From assembly GCF_024331145.1 (NCBI RefSeq), contig NZ_JANDJO010000006.1, forward strand, positions 169,516 to 233,515: DNA of 64,000 bases, given 5' to 3'. A program made the translations under genes and the position numbers. Source of the stretch: Shimia sp. CNT1-13L.2 (GTDB taxonomy: Bacteria > Pseudomonadota > Alphaproteobacteria > Rhodobacterales > Rhodobacteraceae). The notes under the pieces were generated by a model that saw only the letters and a list, made by a program, of their open reading frames with translations, did no database searches and was not told the DNA's origin. Of the stretch, positions 54,745 through 62,988 are shown piece by piece. How positions within the stretch are numbered: position 1 is the stretch's first letter; each line of letters starts with the position of its first letter.

Positions 54745-55950
54745 ATGCCCGCCTCCAACACGCACAGCCAATATGGCAGCGTCGCCAAGACCTTCCACTG
54801 GCTGACCGCCCTCCTCATCCTGACAGCCATTCCTCTTGGCTTCTTCGCGGAAAAAGCGCCCTTCGCAGACAGCGAACAGCTTGCCTTCAAGGCGCTCCTG
54901 TTTTCGCTGCACAAAACCGTCGGCGTCGCAGCATTCTTCACGGCCCTCTTGCGAATTCTCTGGGCCATGACCCAGACGCGCCCCGGCCTACTCAATAGCG
55001 AAAACAGGCTCGAAGCCTTCGGCGCCCATACCGCCCACTGGCTGCTTTATGGCTCCATGCTGATGGTGCCACTGACCGGCTGGATTCACCATTCCGCCAC
55101 CACCGGCTTTGCCCCGATCTTCTGGCCCTTCGGTCAGAACCTGCCTTTCGTACCCAAGAACGAAGCCCTGTCCGAGCTCTTCTCCGGCCTGCACTTCGTC
55201 TTCATCATCGTTCTGGTCCTGTCGATCCTCGCCCATGTCGGCGGTGCGCTGAAGCACTTTGTCATCGACCGCGACCAGACCCTGCAGCGCATGTTGCCCG
55301 GTCGCAATTCCGCCCCAACACCGGAGCCAAAAGCCCACTCGCGCCTTCCGCAGATCGCCGCTGTCACCACCTGGGCCCTTGCCCTGATCATCGGCGGCGC
55401 AACCGGCATCCTGTCGACCGGCGCAGGCCACGATCGCGCATCAAACGCACCGGCACTTGCCGCCACCCCCTCCGAATGGGTGGTTCAGGAAGGCCAGGTG
55501 TCGATCTCCGTCGTACAATTCGGCTCGGACATCACAGGCAGCTTTGCCGACTGGACCGCCGCCATCGCCTTCAATGAAACCGCGACCGACGGCAAACACG
55601 GCGAGGTCGAAGCCACCATCGCCATCACCTCTCTCACGCTGGGCTCGGTTACCGATCAGGCATTGGGCGGTGATTTCCTTGATGCCACGGGTTTCCCGAC
55701 CGCCACCTTCAAGGCCGATCTTCTGCCTGCGGAAAGCGGCTATGTCGCCTCTGGCACCCTGACTATCAAGGGCGCCTCGCAACCGCTCGACCTGCCCTTC
55801 TCGCTGGAGCTGGAAGGCGACACCGCCCGCATGAGCGCGTCCACCACCCTGCAACGTCTGGACTTCGGCATCGGTGCCACCATGCCCGACGAAAGCTCCC
55901 TCGGCTTCCCGGTCAAGGTGAACATCACCCTCACCGCCACACGAGGCTGA
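54745..55950 (+). CDS. Cytochrome b561 - YceI fusion protein
   Basis: The 401-residue protein combines two domains. Residues 1-180 form a four-helix cytochrome b561 with likely haem-ligand histidines His18 (TFHWL), His56 (LHKTVG), His150 and His164. A further membrane helix near 205-222 follows. Residues about 235-401 are a periplasmic YceI lipocalin-like domain with VVQFGSDITGSFADW and the final LGFPVKVNITLTATRG. YceI binds polyprenoid molecules, so the fusion could oxidise or reduce a bound isoprenoid quinone. AGGAG precedes the ATG. Confidence 0.88.
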   Translation: MPASNTHSQYGSVAKTFHWLTALLILTAIPLGFFAEKAPFADSEQLAFKALLFSLHKTVGVAAFFTALLRILWAMTQTRPGLLNSENRLEAFGAHTAHWLLYGSMLMVPLTGWIHHSATTGFAPIFWPFGQNLPFVPKNEALSELFSGLHFVFIIVLVLSILAHVGGALKHFVIDRDQTLQRMLPGRNSAPTPEPKAHSRLPQIAAVTTWALALIIGGATGILSTGAGHDRASNAPALAATPSEWVVQEGQVSISVVQFGSDITGSFADWTAAIAFNETATDGKHGEVEATIAITSLTLGSVTDQALGGDFLDATGFPTATFKADLLPAESGYVASGTLTIKGASQPLDLPFSLELEGDTARMSASTTLQRLDFGIGATMPDESSLGFPVKVNITLTATRG

Positions 55951-55971
55951 ACCCTCTACAAATCAACACCA

Positions 55972-56002
55972 AAAAAGGCCTTCCACCTCGGGAGGCCTTT
56001 TT
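55972..56002 (+). terminator. Rho-independent terminator after the b561-YceI gene
   Basis: AAAAAGGCCT and AGGCCTTTTT form a perfect 10-bp stem with an 11-base loop; the right arm itself provides the T-run. It may work in both directions. Confidence 0.88.
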
Positions 56003-56081
56003 CATTGCCCCTTCCTCCCTGCCCTTGGCCACTGGCTCCATCATTCTGTCTCAGGCGCGCCCTCTCAATAATACCCACAAA

Positions 56082-56109
56082 CAAAAAGACCGCCGGATCA
56101 CTCCGGCGG
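56082..56109 (-). terminator. Rho-independent terminator after the stand-alone YceI gene
   Basis: On the minus strand CCGCCGGA and TCCGGCGG form an 8-bp stem with a 4-base loop, followed by TCTTTTTG. Confidence 0.88.
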
Positions 56110-56140
56110 CCTCTCTTGGAAAACTTGGGGACGTTCTGCC

Positions 56141-56713
56141 TTATTCGGCTTTCGAGGCCTCGATCGAGATCATCAGCTGAACTTCGTCGCTTACGAAGGG
56201 TGCGAACTTGCCAAGGCCGAACTCCGAACGCACAACAGTCGTGGTGGCATCAAAACCTGCCCAGTCCTTGCCCGCCATCGGGTGCTTGCTCGCTTGGTTC
56301 AGCTTGGCATCCAGAACCACCGGCTTGGTCATGCCGTTCAGGGTCAGGTCGCCGGTGATCTTCGCGGTGTTCTCACCGGTCACTTCGATGCCGGTCGAGG
56401 CAAAGGTCACCATCTCGTCACCCGCCGCGTTGAAAAAGTCCGGCGACATGAAGTGGCCGAAACGTGCGTCCCAACCGGTGATCATCGAGCTCAGCGGCAT
56501 CGAGACATTCACCGACGAGGCCGCCGGGTTTTCCTGGTCGAACATGATTTCACCGGCAAAGCCCGAGAACATACCGTAGGTGGTCGAATACCCGAGGTGG
56601 TTGTAGGAGAAGACAACCTGGCTGTGGCTTGCGTCCAGATCGTATTTTACCGGCTCAGCAACAGCAAAGCCGGCGGCAGCAGCGAAACCTGCGGCAAGAA
56701 GAAGGGATTTCAT
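56141..56713 (-). CDS. YceI family periplasmic protein
   Basis: The 190-residue protein has a signal peptide (KSLLLAAGFAAAAGFAVA) and a complete YceI domain: YDLDASHSQVVFSYNHLGYS, SVNVSMPLSSM and FGHFMSPDFFNA. YceI proteins bind long isoprenoid chains in the periplasm. It is convergent with a b561-YceI fusion gene 190 bases away, so two YceI domains of different topology are encoded side by side. Confidence 0.93.
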   Translation of the reverse strand: MKSLLLAAGFAAAAGFAVAEPVKYDLDASHSQVVFSYNHLGYSTTYGMFSGFAGEIMFDQENPAASSVNVSMPLSSMITGWDARFGHFMSPDFFNAAGDEMVTFASTGIEVTGENTAKITGDLTLNGMTKPVVLDAKLNQASKHPMAGKDWAGFDATTTVVRSEFGLGKFAPFVSDEVQLMISIEASKAE

Positions 56714-56818
56714 GGGTGATACACTCCGTTGGCGTCAATATCGTGGTGTAAATATCGACGTAGCGCCCGAACGGAACAATTCACTAGGTTTCAACAACCA
56801 GTGTGTATCAATGAACAC

Positions 56819-57313
56819 TCACGAAAGCGTGATCGACTGGCTGCGCAAATGTGCAATGGCTTCGTCACGCATGTCCGGACCTTCCAGCGCCATTTCCGCG
56901 ATGGCTTTGCCGCGCTGATCCAGCAACACCAGCGATTGATCCGTCACCCGCGCCGAGGAAATCGCGTCATAACCAACCGAACGCAGGCTTTCGCGGCGGC
57001 CACGTCCACGCATTTCAATCAGGTGAACCTGACGTGTACGTGGGTCAAAGTGCATCTCGGCCAGCTTGCGGGCCGTCGCGATCTGCGTCATGCCGATCCC
57101 GGCGGCAACCATCATGATCGACAGGAAGGCCTTGACCATCAACACACCCGGTTCAAGGTCCAGCCCTGGCACCAGCCAGAGACCGGCACCCGCCCAGATA
57201 AAGGCAAATCCGAAAAAGACCGAAGCCGCCCGCACCGGCACGGTATGGCCGCGTTCAAACCCGCGGTTGGCACGGTCGGCGGCAAGTGCGAAGGCGTTGG
57301 ATGCAACGGTCAT
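56819..57313 (-). CDS. Unrecognised two-helix membrane protein
   Basis: The 164-residue protein has membrane helices at about 29-49 (FFGFAFIWAGAGLWLVPG) and 57-78 (VLMVKAFLSIMMVAAGIGM). A C-terminal soluble domain of about 80 residues, with HFDPRTRQVHLIEMRGRGR, looks like a small beta-rich fold of the PH type. No family was firmly recognised. The ATG at 57313 has GAGGAG six bases upstream; an in-frame start at 57361 was rejected. Confidence 0.6.
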   Translation of the reverse strand: MTVASNAFALAADRANRGFERGHTVPVRAASVFFGFAFIWAGAGLWLVPGLDLEPGVLMVKAFLSIMMVAAGIGMTQIATARKLAEMHFDPRTRQVHLIEMRGRGRRESLRSVGYDAISSARVTDQSLVLLDQRGKAIAEMALEGPDMRDEAIAHLRSQSITLS

Positions 57314-57458
57314 GAGGGTCTCCTCGGCTGTCGTTTTTTCTTTCGTTAACCCTCGTGGCAAAATGCGGCTGGAATGAGGCGCATCTTGGGAATATCAACG
57401 GTTTCACCCGCCTTGCCCTCACCCCGCCGAAACGCCTGTATTTCCGGCAAGACAAGGG

Positions 57459-57486
57459 TTGCATGATCGCCCAATTCCGCTATACA
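57459..57486 (+). promoter_or_regulatory. Sigma-70-type promoter of the rpsF operon
   Basis: TTGCAT (57459-57464), 16 bases, TATACA (57481-57486). It lies 109 bases before rpsF and directly ahead of the leader hairpin. Confidence 0.65.
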
Positions 57487-57491
57487 GCGCC

Positions 57492-57547
57492 ATCCTTTCG
57501 CGAAAGCTAGAACCGCGCAGTCTCTCGTGGGTGGGGTGCGAAAGGAT
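57492..57547 (+). promoter_or_regulatory. Structured rpsF leader, candidate S6:S18 autoregulatory element
   Basis: ATCCTTTCGC and GCGAAAGGAT are 10-bp perfect arms 36 bases apart. The left arm overlaps a competing palindrome, CTTTCGCGAAAG, so two mutually exclusive folds are possible. The loop contains AACCGCG. S6:S18 leaders with a conserved CCG are known in many bacteria; whether this is one is inferred. Confidence 0.5.
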
Positions 57548-57594
57548 CATTGCCCCGCTCTTTGAAATGCGCCTGAAAATGAAATGGAGTTCGC

Positions 57595-57948
57595 ATGCCC
57601 CTTTACGAGCATGTATTCATCTCGCGCCAGGACCTGTCCAACGCGCAAGCCGAAAGCCTCGTCGAACATTTTGGCACCGTCCTCGCGGACAACGGCGGTA
57701 AAGTCGTTGAAAGCGAATACTGGGGCGTCAAGACGATGGCCTACAAGATCAACAAGAACCGCAAGGGCCACTACGCCTTCCTGAAAACCGATGCACCTTC
57801 GTCGGCCGTTCAGGAAATGGAACGCCTGATGCGCCTGCATGACGACGTGATGCGCGTCCTGACCATCAAGGTCGACGAGCACGCCGAGGGCCCCTCGGTC
57901 CAGATGCAGAAACGTGACGAACGCGACAACCGTCGCGAGCGCCGCTGA
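57595..57948 (+). CDS. rpsF: 30S ribosomal protein S6
   Basis: The 117-residue protein has the S6 fold pattern PLYEHVFISRQDLSNAQAE, YWGVKTMAYKINKNRKGHY and an Arg/Asp-rich tail. S6 binds 16S rRNA as a dimer with S18, encoded next. GGAG precedes the ATG. Confidence 0.98.
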   Translation: MPLYEHVFISRQDLSNAQAESLVEHFGTVLADNGGKVVESEYWGVKTMAYKINKNRKGHYAFLKTDAPSSAVQEMERLMRLHDDVMRVLTIKVDEHAEGPSVQMQKRDERDNRRERR

Positions 57949-57977
57949 TCACACGGTTGAAGAAAGGACACTAAGTC

Positions 57978-58205
57978 ATGGCTGCAAAACCGTTTTTCCG
58001 TCGTCGCAAAGTCTGCCCCTTCTCGGGCGACAACGCACCGAAAATCGACTACAAGGACACCAAGCTCCTGCAACGCTACATCTCTGAGCGTGGCAAGATC
58101 GTTCCTTCGCGCATCACCGCCGTTTCGGCCAAGAAGCAGCGTGAACTGGCCCGTGCTATCAAGCGCGCCCGCTTCCTCGCCCTGCTGCCCTACGCCGTGA
58201 AGTAA
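57978..58205 (+). CDS. rpsR: 30S ribosomal protein S18
   Basis: The 75-residue protein has [21 protein letters not shown] and the basic C-terminal [28 protein letters not shown] precedes the ATG. It lies between rpsF and rplI in the usual order. Confidence 0.98.
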
Positions 58206-58218
58206 GGAGACCTGACAG

Positions 58219-58839
58219 ATGCAAGTTATCCTTCTCGAACGCGTGGCCAAACTCGGCCAAATGGGCGACGTCGTAGACGTTAAGCCCGGCTATGCCCGTA
58301 ACTTCCTGCTGCCGCAGGGCAAAGCTCTGACCGCTTCCGACGCCAACGTGGCGGCCTTCGAAGCTCAGAAAGCCCAGCTCGAAGCACGTAACCTCGAGAC
58401 CAAGAAAGAAGCCGAAGCTCTCGGTGAGAAACTCGCTGGTCAACAGTTCATCGTGATTCGTTCGGCATCGGACGCCGGCGCCCTCTACGGTTCGGTTAGC
58501 CCGCGTGACGCGGCTGACGCAGCAACCGAAGCTGGCTTCACCGTCGACAAGAAGCAGATCGTTCTGGCCAAGCCGATCAAGGAACTGGGCCTGCACGACG
58601 TACACGTGCTGCTGCACCCCGAAGTTGACGTGACCATTCAGCTGAACGTTGCTCGTTCGGAAGAAGAAGCCGAACTGCAAGCCTCGGGCAAGTCGATCCA
58701 GGAACTGGCCGCTGAAGCCGAAGCCGAAGCAGAATTCGAAATCGCCGAACTGTTCGACGATATCGGCGCTGCTGCATCGGACGAAGACGACATCATCGAA
58801 GATGCACCGGTTTCGGACGAAGAAGAAGCAAAAGCCTAA
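58219..58839 (+). CDS. rplI: 50S ribosomal protein L9
   Basis: The 206-residue L9 starts [37 protein letters not shown] and has the central helix and C-terminal domain ([15 protein letters not shown]). It is longer than E. coli L9 (149 residues) because of an acidic tail of about 55 residues ([24 protein letters not shown]), an extension common in this group. Confidence 0.97.
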   Translation: MQVILLERVAKLGQMGDVVDVKPGYARNFLLPQGKALTASDANVAAFEAQKAQLEARNLETKKEAEALGEKLAGQQFIVIRSASDAGALYGSVSPRDAADAATEAGFTVDKKQIVLAKPIKELGLHDVHVLLHPEVDVTIQLNVARSEEEAELQASGKSIQELAAEAEAEAEFEIAELFDDIGAAASDEDDIIEDAPVSDEEEAKA

Positions 58840-58864
58840 GCTTTTCACCTTCTTGGAAATCAGG

Positions 58865-58900
58865 AAGGGCCGCACGATCCGTCGTGCGGCCCTTTCCTTT
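58865..58900 (+). terminator. Rho-independent terminator after rplI
   Basis: A perfect 13-bp stem (AAGGGCCGCACGA with TCGTGCGGCCCTT) closes a TCCG loop and is followed by TCCTTT. Confidence 0.9.
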
Positions 58901-58918
58901 TGCGGAACACCCGCACAA

Positions 58919-59335
58919 TTACTCGCCGAAATTCGCCCCCACACCCATCGGCGCCATGCGCACCAGACGGCTATCACTCACCCCCGCCTGCCGATGCGCC
59001 ATCGCCTTGCGATAGTCGGGATCGCCCAGCATATCGACAAAGGCCTGCACCGATGGATACTCGGCAATAAAGCACAGATCCCACTGCTCCTCGCCCGGGC
59101 CGATCAGCATCTGCTCCATCTGTCCCCGCCAGATGATCCGCCCACCCAGCCGCTGGAACACCGGCGCACTCTCGCGGCCATAGGCAGCATAGGCCTCGGC
59201 CCCCGTCGCCTCGCGACCGTCCTCGTATTCGGCTGTCTCGCGCAACCTGACGAGGTTCAGCATGTGGATCGGCCCGTCCCGGTCATTGTCCTTGAACGCT
59301 TGGAAATCCTCTTTCCCGAACGCGGTATGTGCCAT
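58919..59335 (-). CDS. DUF1330 family protein
   Basis: The 138-residue protein is a ferredoxin-like alpha+beta barrel of the DUF1330 type: GPIHMLNLVRLRETAEYEDGREATGAEAYAAYG and FIAEYPSVQAFVDMLGDPDYRKAMAHR. Function unknown. GGGAGG lies six bases before the ATG at 59335; ATG 59341 abuts the Shine-Dalgarno. Confidence 0.82.
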   Translation of the reverse strand: MAHTAFGKEDFQAFKDNDRDGPIHMLNLVRLRETAEYEDGREATGAEAYAAYGRESAPVFQRLGGRIIWRGQMEQMLIGPGEEQWDLCFIAEYPSVQAFVDMLGDPDYRKAMAHRQAGVSDSRLVRMAPMGVGANFGE

Positions 59336-59391
59336 TGTCATCCTCCCTTGGCCTTGCCGCCATCCTGCCCCTCCCCTGACAGCAGGCCAAC

Positions 59392-59418
59392 AAAAAAGGC
59401 CGCCCGAAGGCGGCCTTT
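59392..59418 (-). terminator. Rho-independent terminator after tig
   Basis: On the minus strand GGCCGCC-TTCG-GGCGGCC, a 7-bp stem with the very stable UUCG loop, is followed by TTTTTT. Confidence 0.92.
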
Positions 59419-59439
59419 CCGATAACGTGACGCAAGGTC

Positions 59440-60774
59440 TTATTCGTCGTCGAGGGCTTCAACAGCCGCCTGAAGATCGTCTTTCGACACTTCTTTCTCG
59501 GAAACCTCGGCCAGTTCGAACGCATAGTCGACAACCTTGTCTTCGAAGATCGGCGCGCGCAGTTGCTGCTGCATCTGTGCGTTCTGCTGGATGAACTCGA
59601 AGAACTGACGCTCTTGACCCGGGTACTGACGTGCCTGGTTCATGATCGCCTGGGTCATTTCCGCTTCGGTCACTTCAACCTCTGCCTTCTGGCCCAGCTC
59701 GGCCAGCAGCAGGCCCAGGCGCACGCGGCGCTCGGCCAGCTTGGTGTGCTCTTCGGTGGGCTCGATGGTGTCGTGGTTGTGGTCGGTGACTTCCGGGTTT
59801 TCCTCGTGCCACAGCTGGTGCGCGATCTGGCCGGCTTCCGCTTCAACAAGCGACGGCGGCAGGTCGAAGGAAACCGCATCGTCCAGCTTGTCCAGCAGGG
59901 CGCGCTTCATGACGGCGCGTGCCGCACCGGCGTATTCTGCTTCCAGACGCTCGCTGATCTGGCCTTTCAGGCCGTCCAGGTCTTCCGCGCCGAACTTCTG
60001 TGCCAGCTCGTCGTTGATTTCCGCGGCAACCGGCTCTTTCACTTCTTTCACGTTGCAGGTGAAAACAGCTTCTTTACCGGCCAGGTGCTCGGCCTGGTAC
60101 TCTTCCGGGAACGATACGGTGACGTCTTTTTCTTCACCGGCCTTCACACCAACCAGCTGCTCTTCGAAGCCGGGGATGAACTGGTTCGAACCCAGTACCA
60201 GCGGGAAATCGTCGCCCGAACCGCCTTCAAAGGCTTCGCCGTCGATCTTGCCAACAAAGTCCATGACAACCTGGTCGCCGTCTTTGGCTTTGGTGCCTTT
60301 CTTGCGGTCTTTGAAGTCCTGCGCGGTTTCGGCAAGGTTGCCAAGCGCTTCTTCAACGGCCGCGTCGTCTGCCTTTACAACCATCTTCTCGAGGCTGATG
60401 GCCTTCAGGTCAACTTCCGGGATCTCCGGCAGAGCTTCGTAGGACATTTCGACTTCTACGTCGTCGCCTTCTTTCCACTCTTCGCCGTTCTTCATTTCGA
60501 CTTTCGGCTGCAGGGCCGGCTTGTCGCCGCTGTCTTCAAAGTGCTTGTTCATCGCACCGTCAACAGCTTCCTGCATCGCTTCGCCCAGCAGACGCTGACC
60601 GAACTGCTTTTTCAGAAGCGGCATCGGCACCTTGCCTTTGCGGAAACCTTTCATTTCGATTTCCGGCTGCGCTTCAACCAGCTTTTCGTTCACTTTCTCG
60701 TCCAGCTCGGCAGCGGTGACGGTGATCGAATAACCGCGCTTCAGACCTTCGTTCAGAGTCTCGGTGACCTGCAT
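59440..60774 (-). CDS. tig: Trigger factor
   Basis: The 444-residue chaperone has the ribosome-binding N-domain with [20 protein letters not shown] near residue 40. An FKBP-type isomerase domain ([20 protein letters not shown]) near 165 and a helical C-domain follow. It binds nascent chains at the ribosome exit. A perfect 18-bp palindrome lies 41 bases upstream. Confidence 0.97.
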   Translation of the reverse strand: MQVTETLNEGLKRGYSITVTAAELDEKVNEKLVEAQPEIEMKGFRKGKVPMPLLKKQFGQRLLGEAMQEAVDGAMNKHFEDSGDKPALQPKVEMKNGEEWKEGDDVEVEMSYEALPEIPEVDLKAISLEKMVVKADDAAVEEALGNLAETAQDFKDRKKGTKAKDGDQVVMDFVGKIDGEAFEGGSGDDFPLVLGSNQFIPGFEEQLVGVKAGEEKDVTVSFPEEYQAEHLAGKEAVFTCNVKEVKEPVAAEINDELAQKFGAEDLDGLKGQISERLEAEYAGAARAVMKRALLDKLDDAVSFDLPPSLVEAEAGQIAHQLWHEENPEVTDHNHDTIEPTEEHTKLAERRVRLGLLLAELGQKAEVEVTEAEMTQAIMNQARQYPGQERQFFEFIQQNAQMQQQLRAPIFEDKVVDYAFELAEVSEKEVSKDDLQAAVEALDDE

Positions 60775-60814
60775 GTCAGTTCCCCATAGGTTACGGCGCG
60801 CGAGGTCCGCGCGC

Positions 60815-60832
60815 GGGCAAAAATTTTTGCCC
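60815..60832. promoter_or_regulatory. 18-bp perfect palindrome upstream of tig
   Basis: GGGCAAAAATTTTTGCCC is perfectly symmetric, 41 bases before the tig start. It is flanked by a direct repeat GGTCCGCGCG at 60804-60813 and 60840-60849. It looks like an operator or a bent A-tract element; the binder is unknown. Confidence 0.5.
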
Positions 60833-60935
60833 TTCTATTGGTCCGCGCGGGCGGGCGCAAGGGGTTTCACCGCCTTTTGCAAAGGGACGCGGCGGATATT
60901 TTCCGACTCCCCTTCAACAAGCCCAATCCCCCAAG

Positions 60936-60969
60936 AAAAAAGGCGCCAAACCCGTCAGGATCTGGCGCC
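60936..60969 (-). terminator. Rho-independent terminator after the porin gene
   Basis: On the minus strand TGGCGCC and GGCGCCA-type arms form a 7-bp stem, followed by TTTTTT. The arms are themselves nearly palindromic. Confidence 0.8.
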
Positions 60970-60995
60970 AGTCATGGAAAACCAAGGGAGAGTGG

Positions 60996-62099
60996 TTAGA
61001 ACTTCAGGCGGGTGCCGAAGACGATGGAAGACGCATCGTTGTAGGTATTCGCTGCGTCGTCATACGAGTAATCGCGGTAACCTGCATAAACTTCGGCATT
61101 GTATTTGTTCAGCTTCTGAACTACGCCAACACCCCAGGACGAGCTTTCCGAACCCGCAGTGTTAAAGTCGTCGCCTTCGAAGAGGTCGATGCTGAAGTAG
61201 GTCTTGCCGGCAGAAATCAGGTCCGCTCCGTAACCGAGCTTTGCATAGACATAGTTTGCGCCGCCATCCTGATCACCGGTGGCCAGGGCCGCGCTCAGGC
61301 CGGATGCGTGCGAAACGCCAACCGAGGCCAGCACCGCATCTGTGGTGGTGCCGCCCGACTTGGTCCAGGACATGCCCAGAGCGCTATTGACTTCGAAGTC
61401 ACCGAATTCGCCTTTGTGGCGCAGCGCGATGTCATAGAAGTCATCGTCGTTGCCAGCTTTCAGGATCTCGGTACCGTAGGCCGCCGAAACGGTGAAACCG
61501 TTGAACGAGGGGCTGTCATAACGGACACGACCCTTACGGCCGCCGTCAAAAGTGCCGAACGCGTCGCCGATCTCGATGCCCGACAGTGCGCCACCAGTGG
61601 TGGTGAATTGGAAACCACCTGCGAAGTCGCCGATCGCCGCATCCGAAACCAGCCCCGTGCCGGTGCCATCCATGAACGCCACGCCATCGGTTGCCATGCT
61701 GCCCTGGCCCAGCGAGATGGTACCAAACGAGTTCGAGACGAACGACACGTCAATCTTGCGAATGTCGGTGCGGTCCCAATCGATGTTGTCGGGGCTGGTG
61801 CCCTGGCCAAAGGCGCTGGTCGACCCCAGACCAAGCCCGGTCTCGAAGTTGAACTTCAGCGTGCCTGCATCCATCGGCTGTACAATGCGGAACCCCAGAC
61901 GGCTGTTCGACTTCGCACTATCACCAAGGTTGGTTTCGCTGTTCACGCCGTCGTCGACCGACACAATGGCCGGATTGATATGGCCGTAAAATGTTACCTT
62001 GCCGCCCGAGGCGTTCTCATACTCTGCAGCCGAGGCCGTGCCTGCGAGGGCTGCGCCCATTGCGATCACTGAAACCGCCGAAAAAATCTGTTTGCTCAT
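60996..62099 (-). CDS. Gram-negative porin
   Basis: The 367-residue protein has a signal peptide (MSKQIFSAVSVIAMGAALAG...ASA) and alternating beta-strand sequence. FYGHINPAIVSVDDG lies near the start and it ends in aromatic-terminal FGTRLKF. This is the alphaproteobacterial porin pattern of a 16-strand outer-membrane trimer. The ATG at 62099 was chosen from the signal peptide; an in-frame start at 62216 was rejected. A long upstream region, over 800 bases, suggests elaborate control. Confidence 0.92.
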   Translation of the reverse strand: MSKQIFSAVSVIAMGAALAGTASAAEYENASGGKVTFYGHINPAIVSVDDGVNSETNLGDSAKSNSRLGFRIVQPMDAGTLKFNFETGLGLGSTSAFGQGTSPDNIDWDRTDIRKIDVSFVSNSFGTISLGQGSMATDGVAFMDGTGTGLVSDAAIGDFAGGFQFTTTGGALSGIEIGDAFGTFDGGRKGRVRYDSPSFNGFTVSAAYGTEILKAGNDDDFYDIALRHKGEFGDFEVNSALGMSWTKSGGTTTDAVLASVGVSHASGLSAALATGDQDGGANYVYAKLGYGADLISAGKTYFSIDLFEGDDFNTAGSESSSWGVGVVQKLNKYNAEVYAGYRDYSYDDAANTYNDASSIVFGTRLKF

Positions 62100-62248
62100 G
62101 GTCACTGTCGTTCCTGTTTGCGTGATGACCCGGTGGGGCCCGAGGCCGACATAGGCACGGAAATTCGGAGGTTCAACGACAAGTAAACTCACAAGTACCA
62201 CAGTTAACATTGTCACAATACGTCGTCACAAATTTGTTCAGCATCGCC

Positions 62249-62279
62249 CCTTGAAAATTTTTATACATATTTTTCAAGG
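62249..62279. repeat. AT-rich inverted repeat upstream of the porin
   Basis: CCTTGAAAA and TTTTCAAGG are perfect 9-bp arms, 13 bases apart, with a TATACATA core. It lies 150 bases before the porin start, where a regulator could act. Confidence 0.5.
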
Positions 62280-62617
62280 CCTAAATCTACAATCTTTTAC
62301 ATTTATCCGATTTTCGTCCATTTAAACACATGTCAAAAACCGCACCAGCTATGCACCTTCGACATACCGTCCCAGCATCAGCCGAATAACTCACCAAAGC
62401 CAGACAAGGACACTTCCCCGATCCCCGAACAACCCGGGTGCAGCGATGCACAGAAAGTCGCCAAAAAATGAAAAACTTCGGACGGCTAAATAGCCTCCCA
62501 ACGCCGGACTCGCTGCGCACCAACGCATCAGCCAAGGCAAAATGCCCCGCGCTTCCCGTCTTCAAACCTGTCATGAAGAGTTACCGTGGTGCGGGTGGAG
62601 GGAACTATGTTCAAATA

Positions 62618-62705
62618 GCAACGTGTTGCAATTCGTCTTATCCCACTGTTTTTGTTGCCAAAGCAACATACAAGTCGCCTTACCCTGCCGCAATCTGTTG
62701 CAACA
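62618..62705. promoter_or_regulatory. Three GTTGC/GCAAC dyads within 88 bases
   Basis: The sites are GCAAC-GT-GTTGC (62618-62629), TGTTGC-CAAA-GCAACA (62653-62668) and TGTTGCAACA (62696-62705). The half-site is the same in all three; the arrangement and spacing vary. They look like a cluster of operators for one dimeric regulator. Confidence 0.5.
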
Positions 62706-62988
62706 TAATGTGGGGTGAAGTGTGGGGCGGGTATAAAGGTCCTGCGCACGTTTTCCACGAAAGTGTTTGCCATTACTCGCCGACACACGGACAGTTTTTG
62801 TCAAGAACGATAACTTATGAATTGGCGCCGCAGTTTGGATAATCTTCTACCGACAGGCGACTGATCATCACTTCTACGTTTCCCTAAGCTTGCTTTCAGA
62901 CAACGGATACCTCAAACAACCTAGCAGTCAGTACCCAAACAGATTCAAGAAGAGTAGTCCTCAGGAAGCCCCCTTCACACACACCAGT

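Larger units (their letters stand above)
62100..62988. other. 889-base gene-free region upstream of the porin
   Basis: No convincing gene was found on either strand. ORFs of 77-134 codons at 62438-62842 lack a Shine-Dalgarno, family features and normal composition. The first 250 bases are AT-rich and should hold the porin promoter. The rest contains an AT-rich inverted repeat (62249-62279) and three GTTGC/GCAAC dyads (62618-62705). The right end runs into the convergent-side 3' end of the RTX gene. Confidence 0.6.

Noticed and set aside
60775..60995. tRNA gene near tig, as found in some bacteria
   Set aside because: No cloverleaf arms or T-loop sequence were seen in this stretch.
62100..62216. 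N-terminal extension of the porin to 62216
   Set aside because: The signal peptide begins at 62099; a 39-residue leader before it would block export.
62438..62842. 134-codon plus-strand ORF in the gene-free region
   Set aside because: No Shine-Dalgarno, no family features, and composition unlike neighbouring genes; it crosses the dyad cluster, and two minus-strand ORFs there are equally unconvincing.
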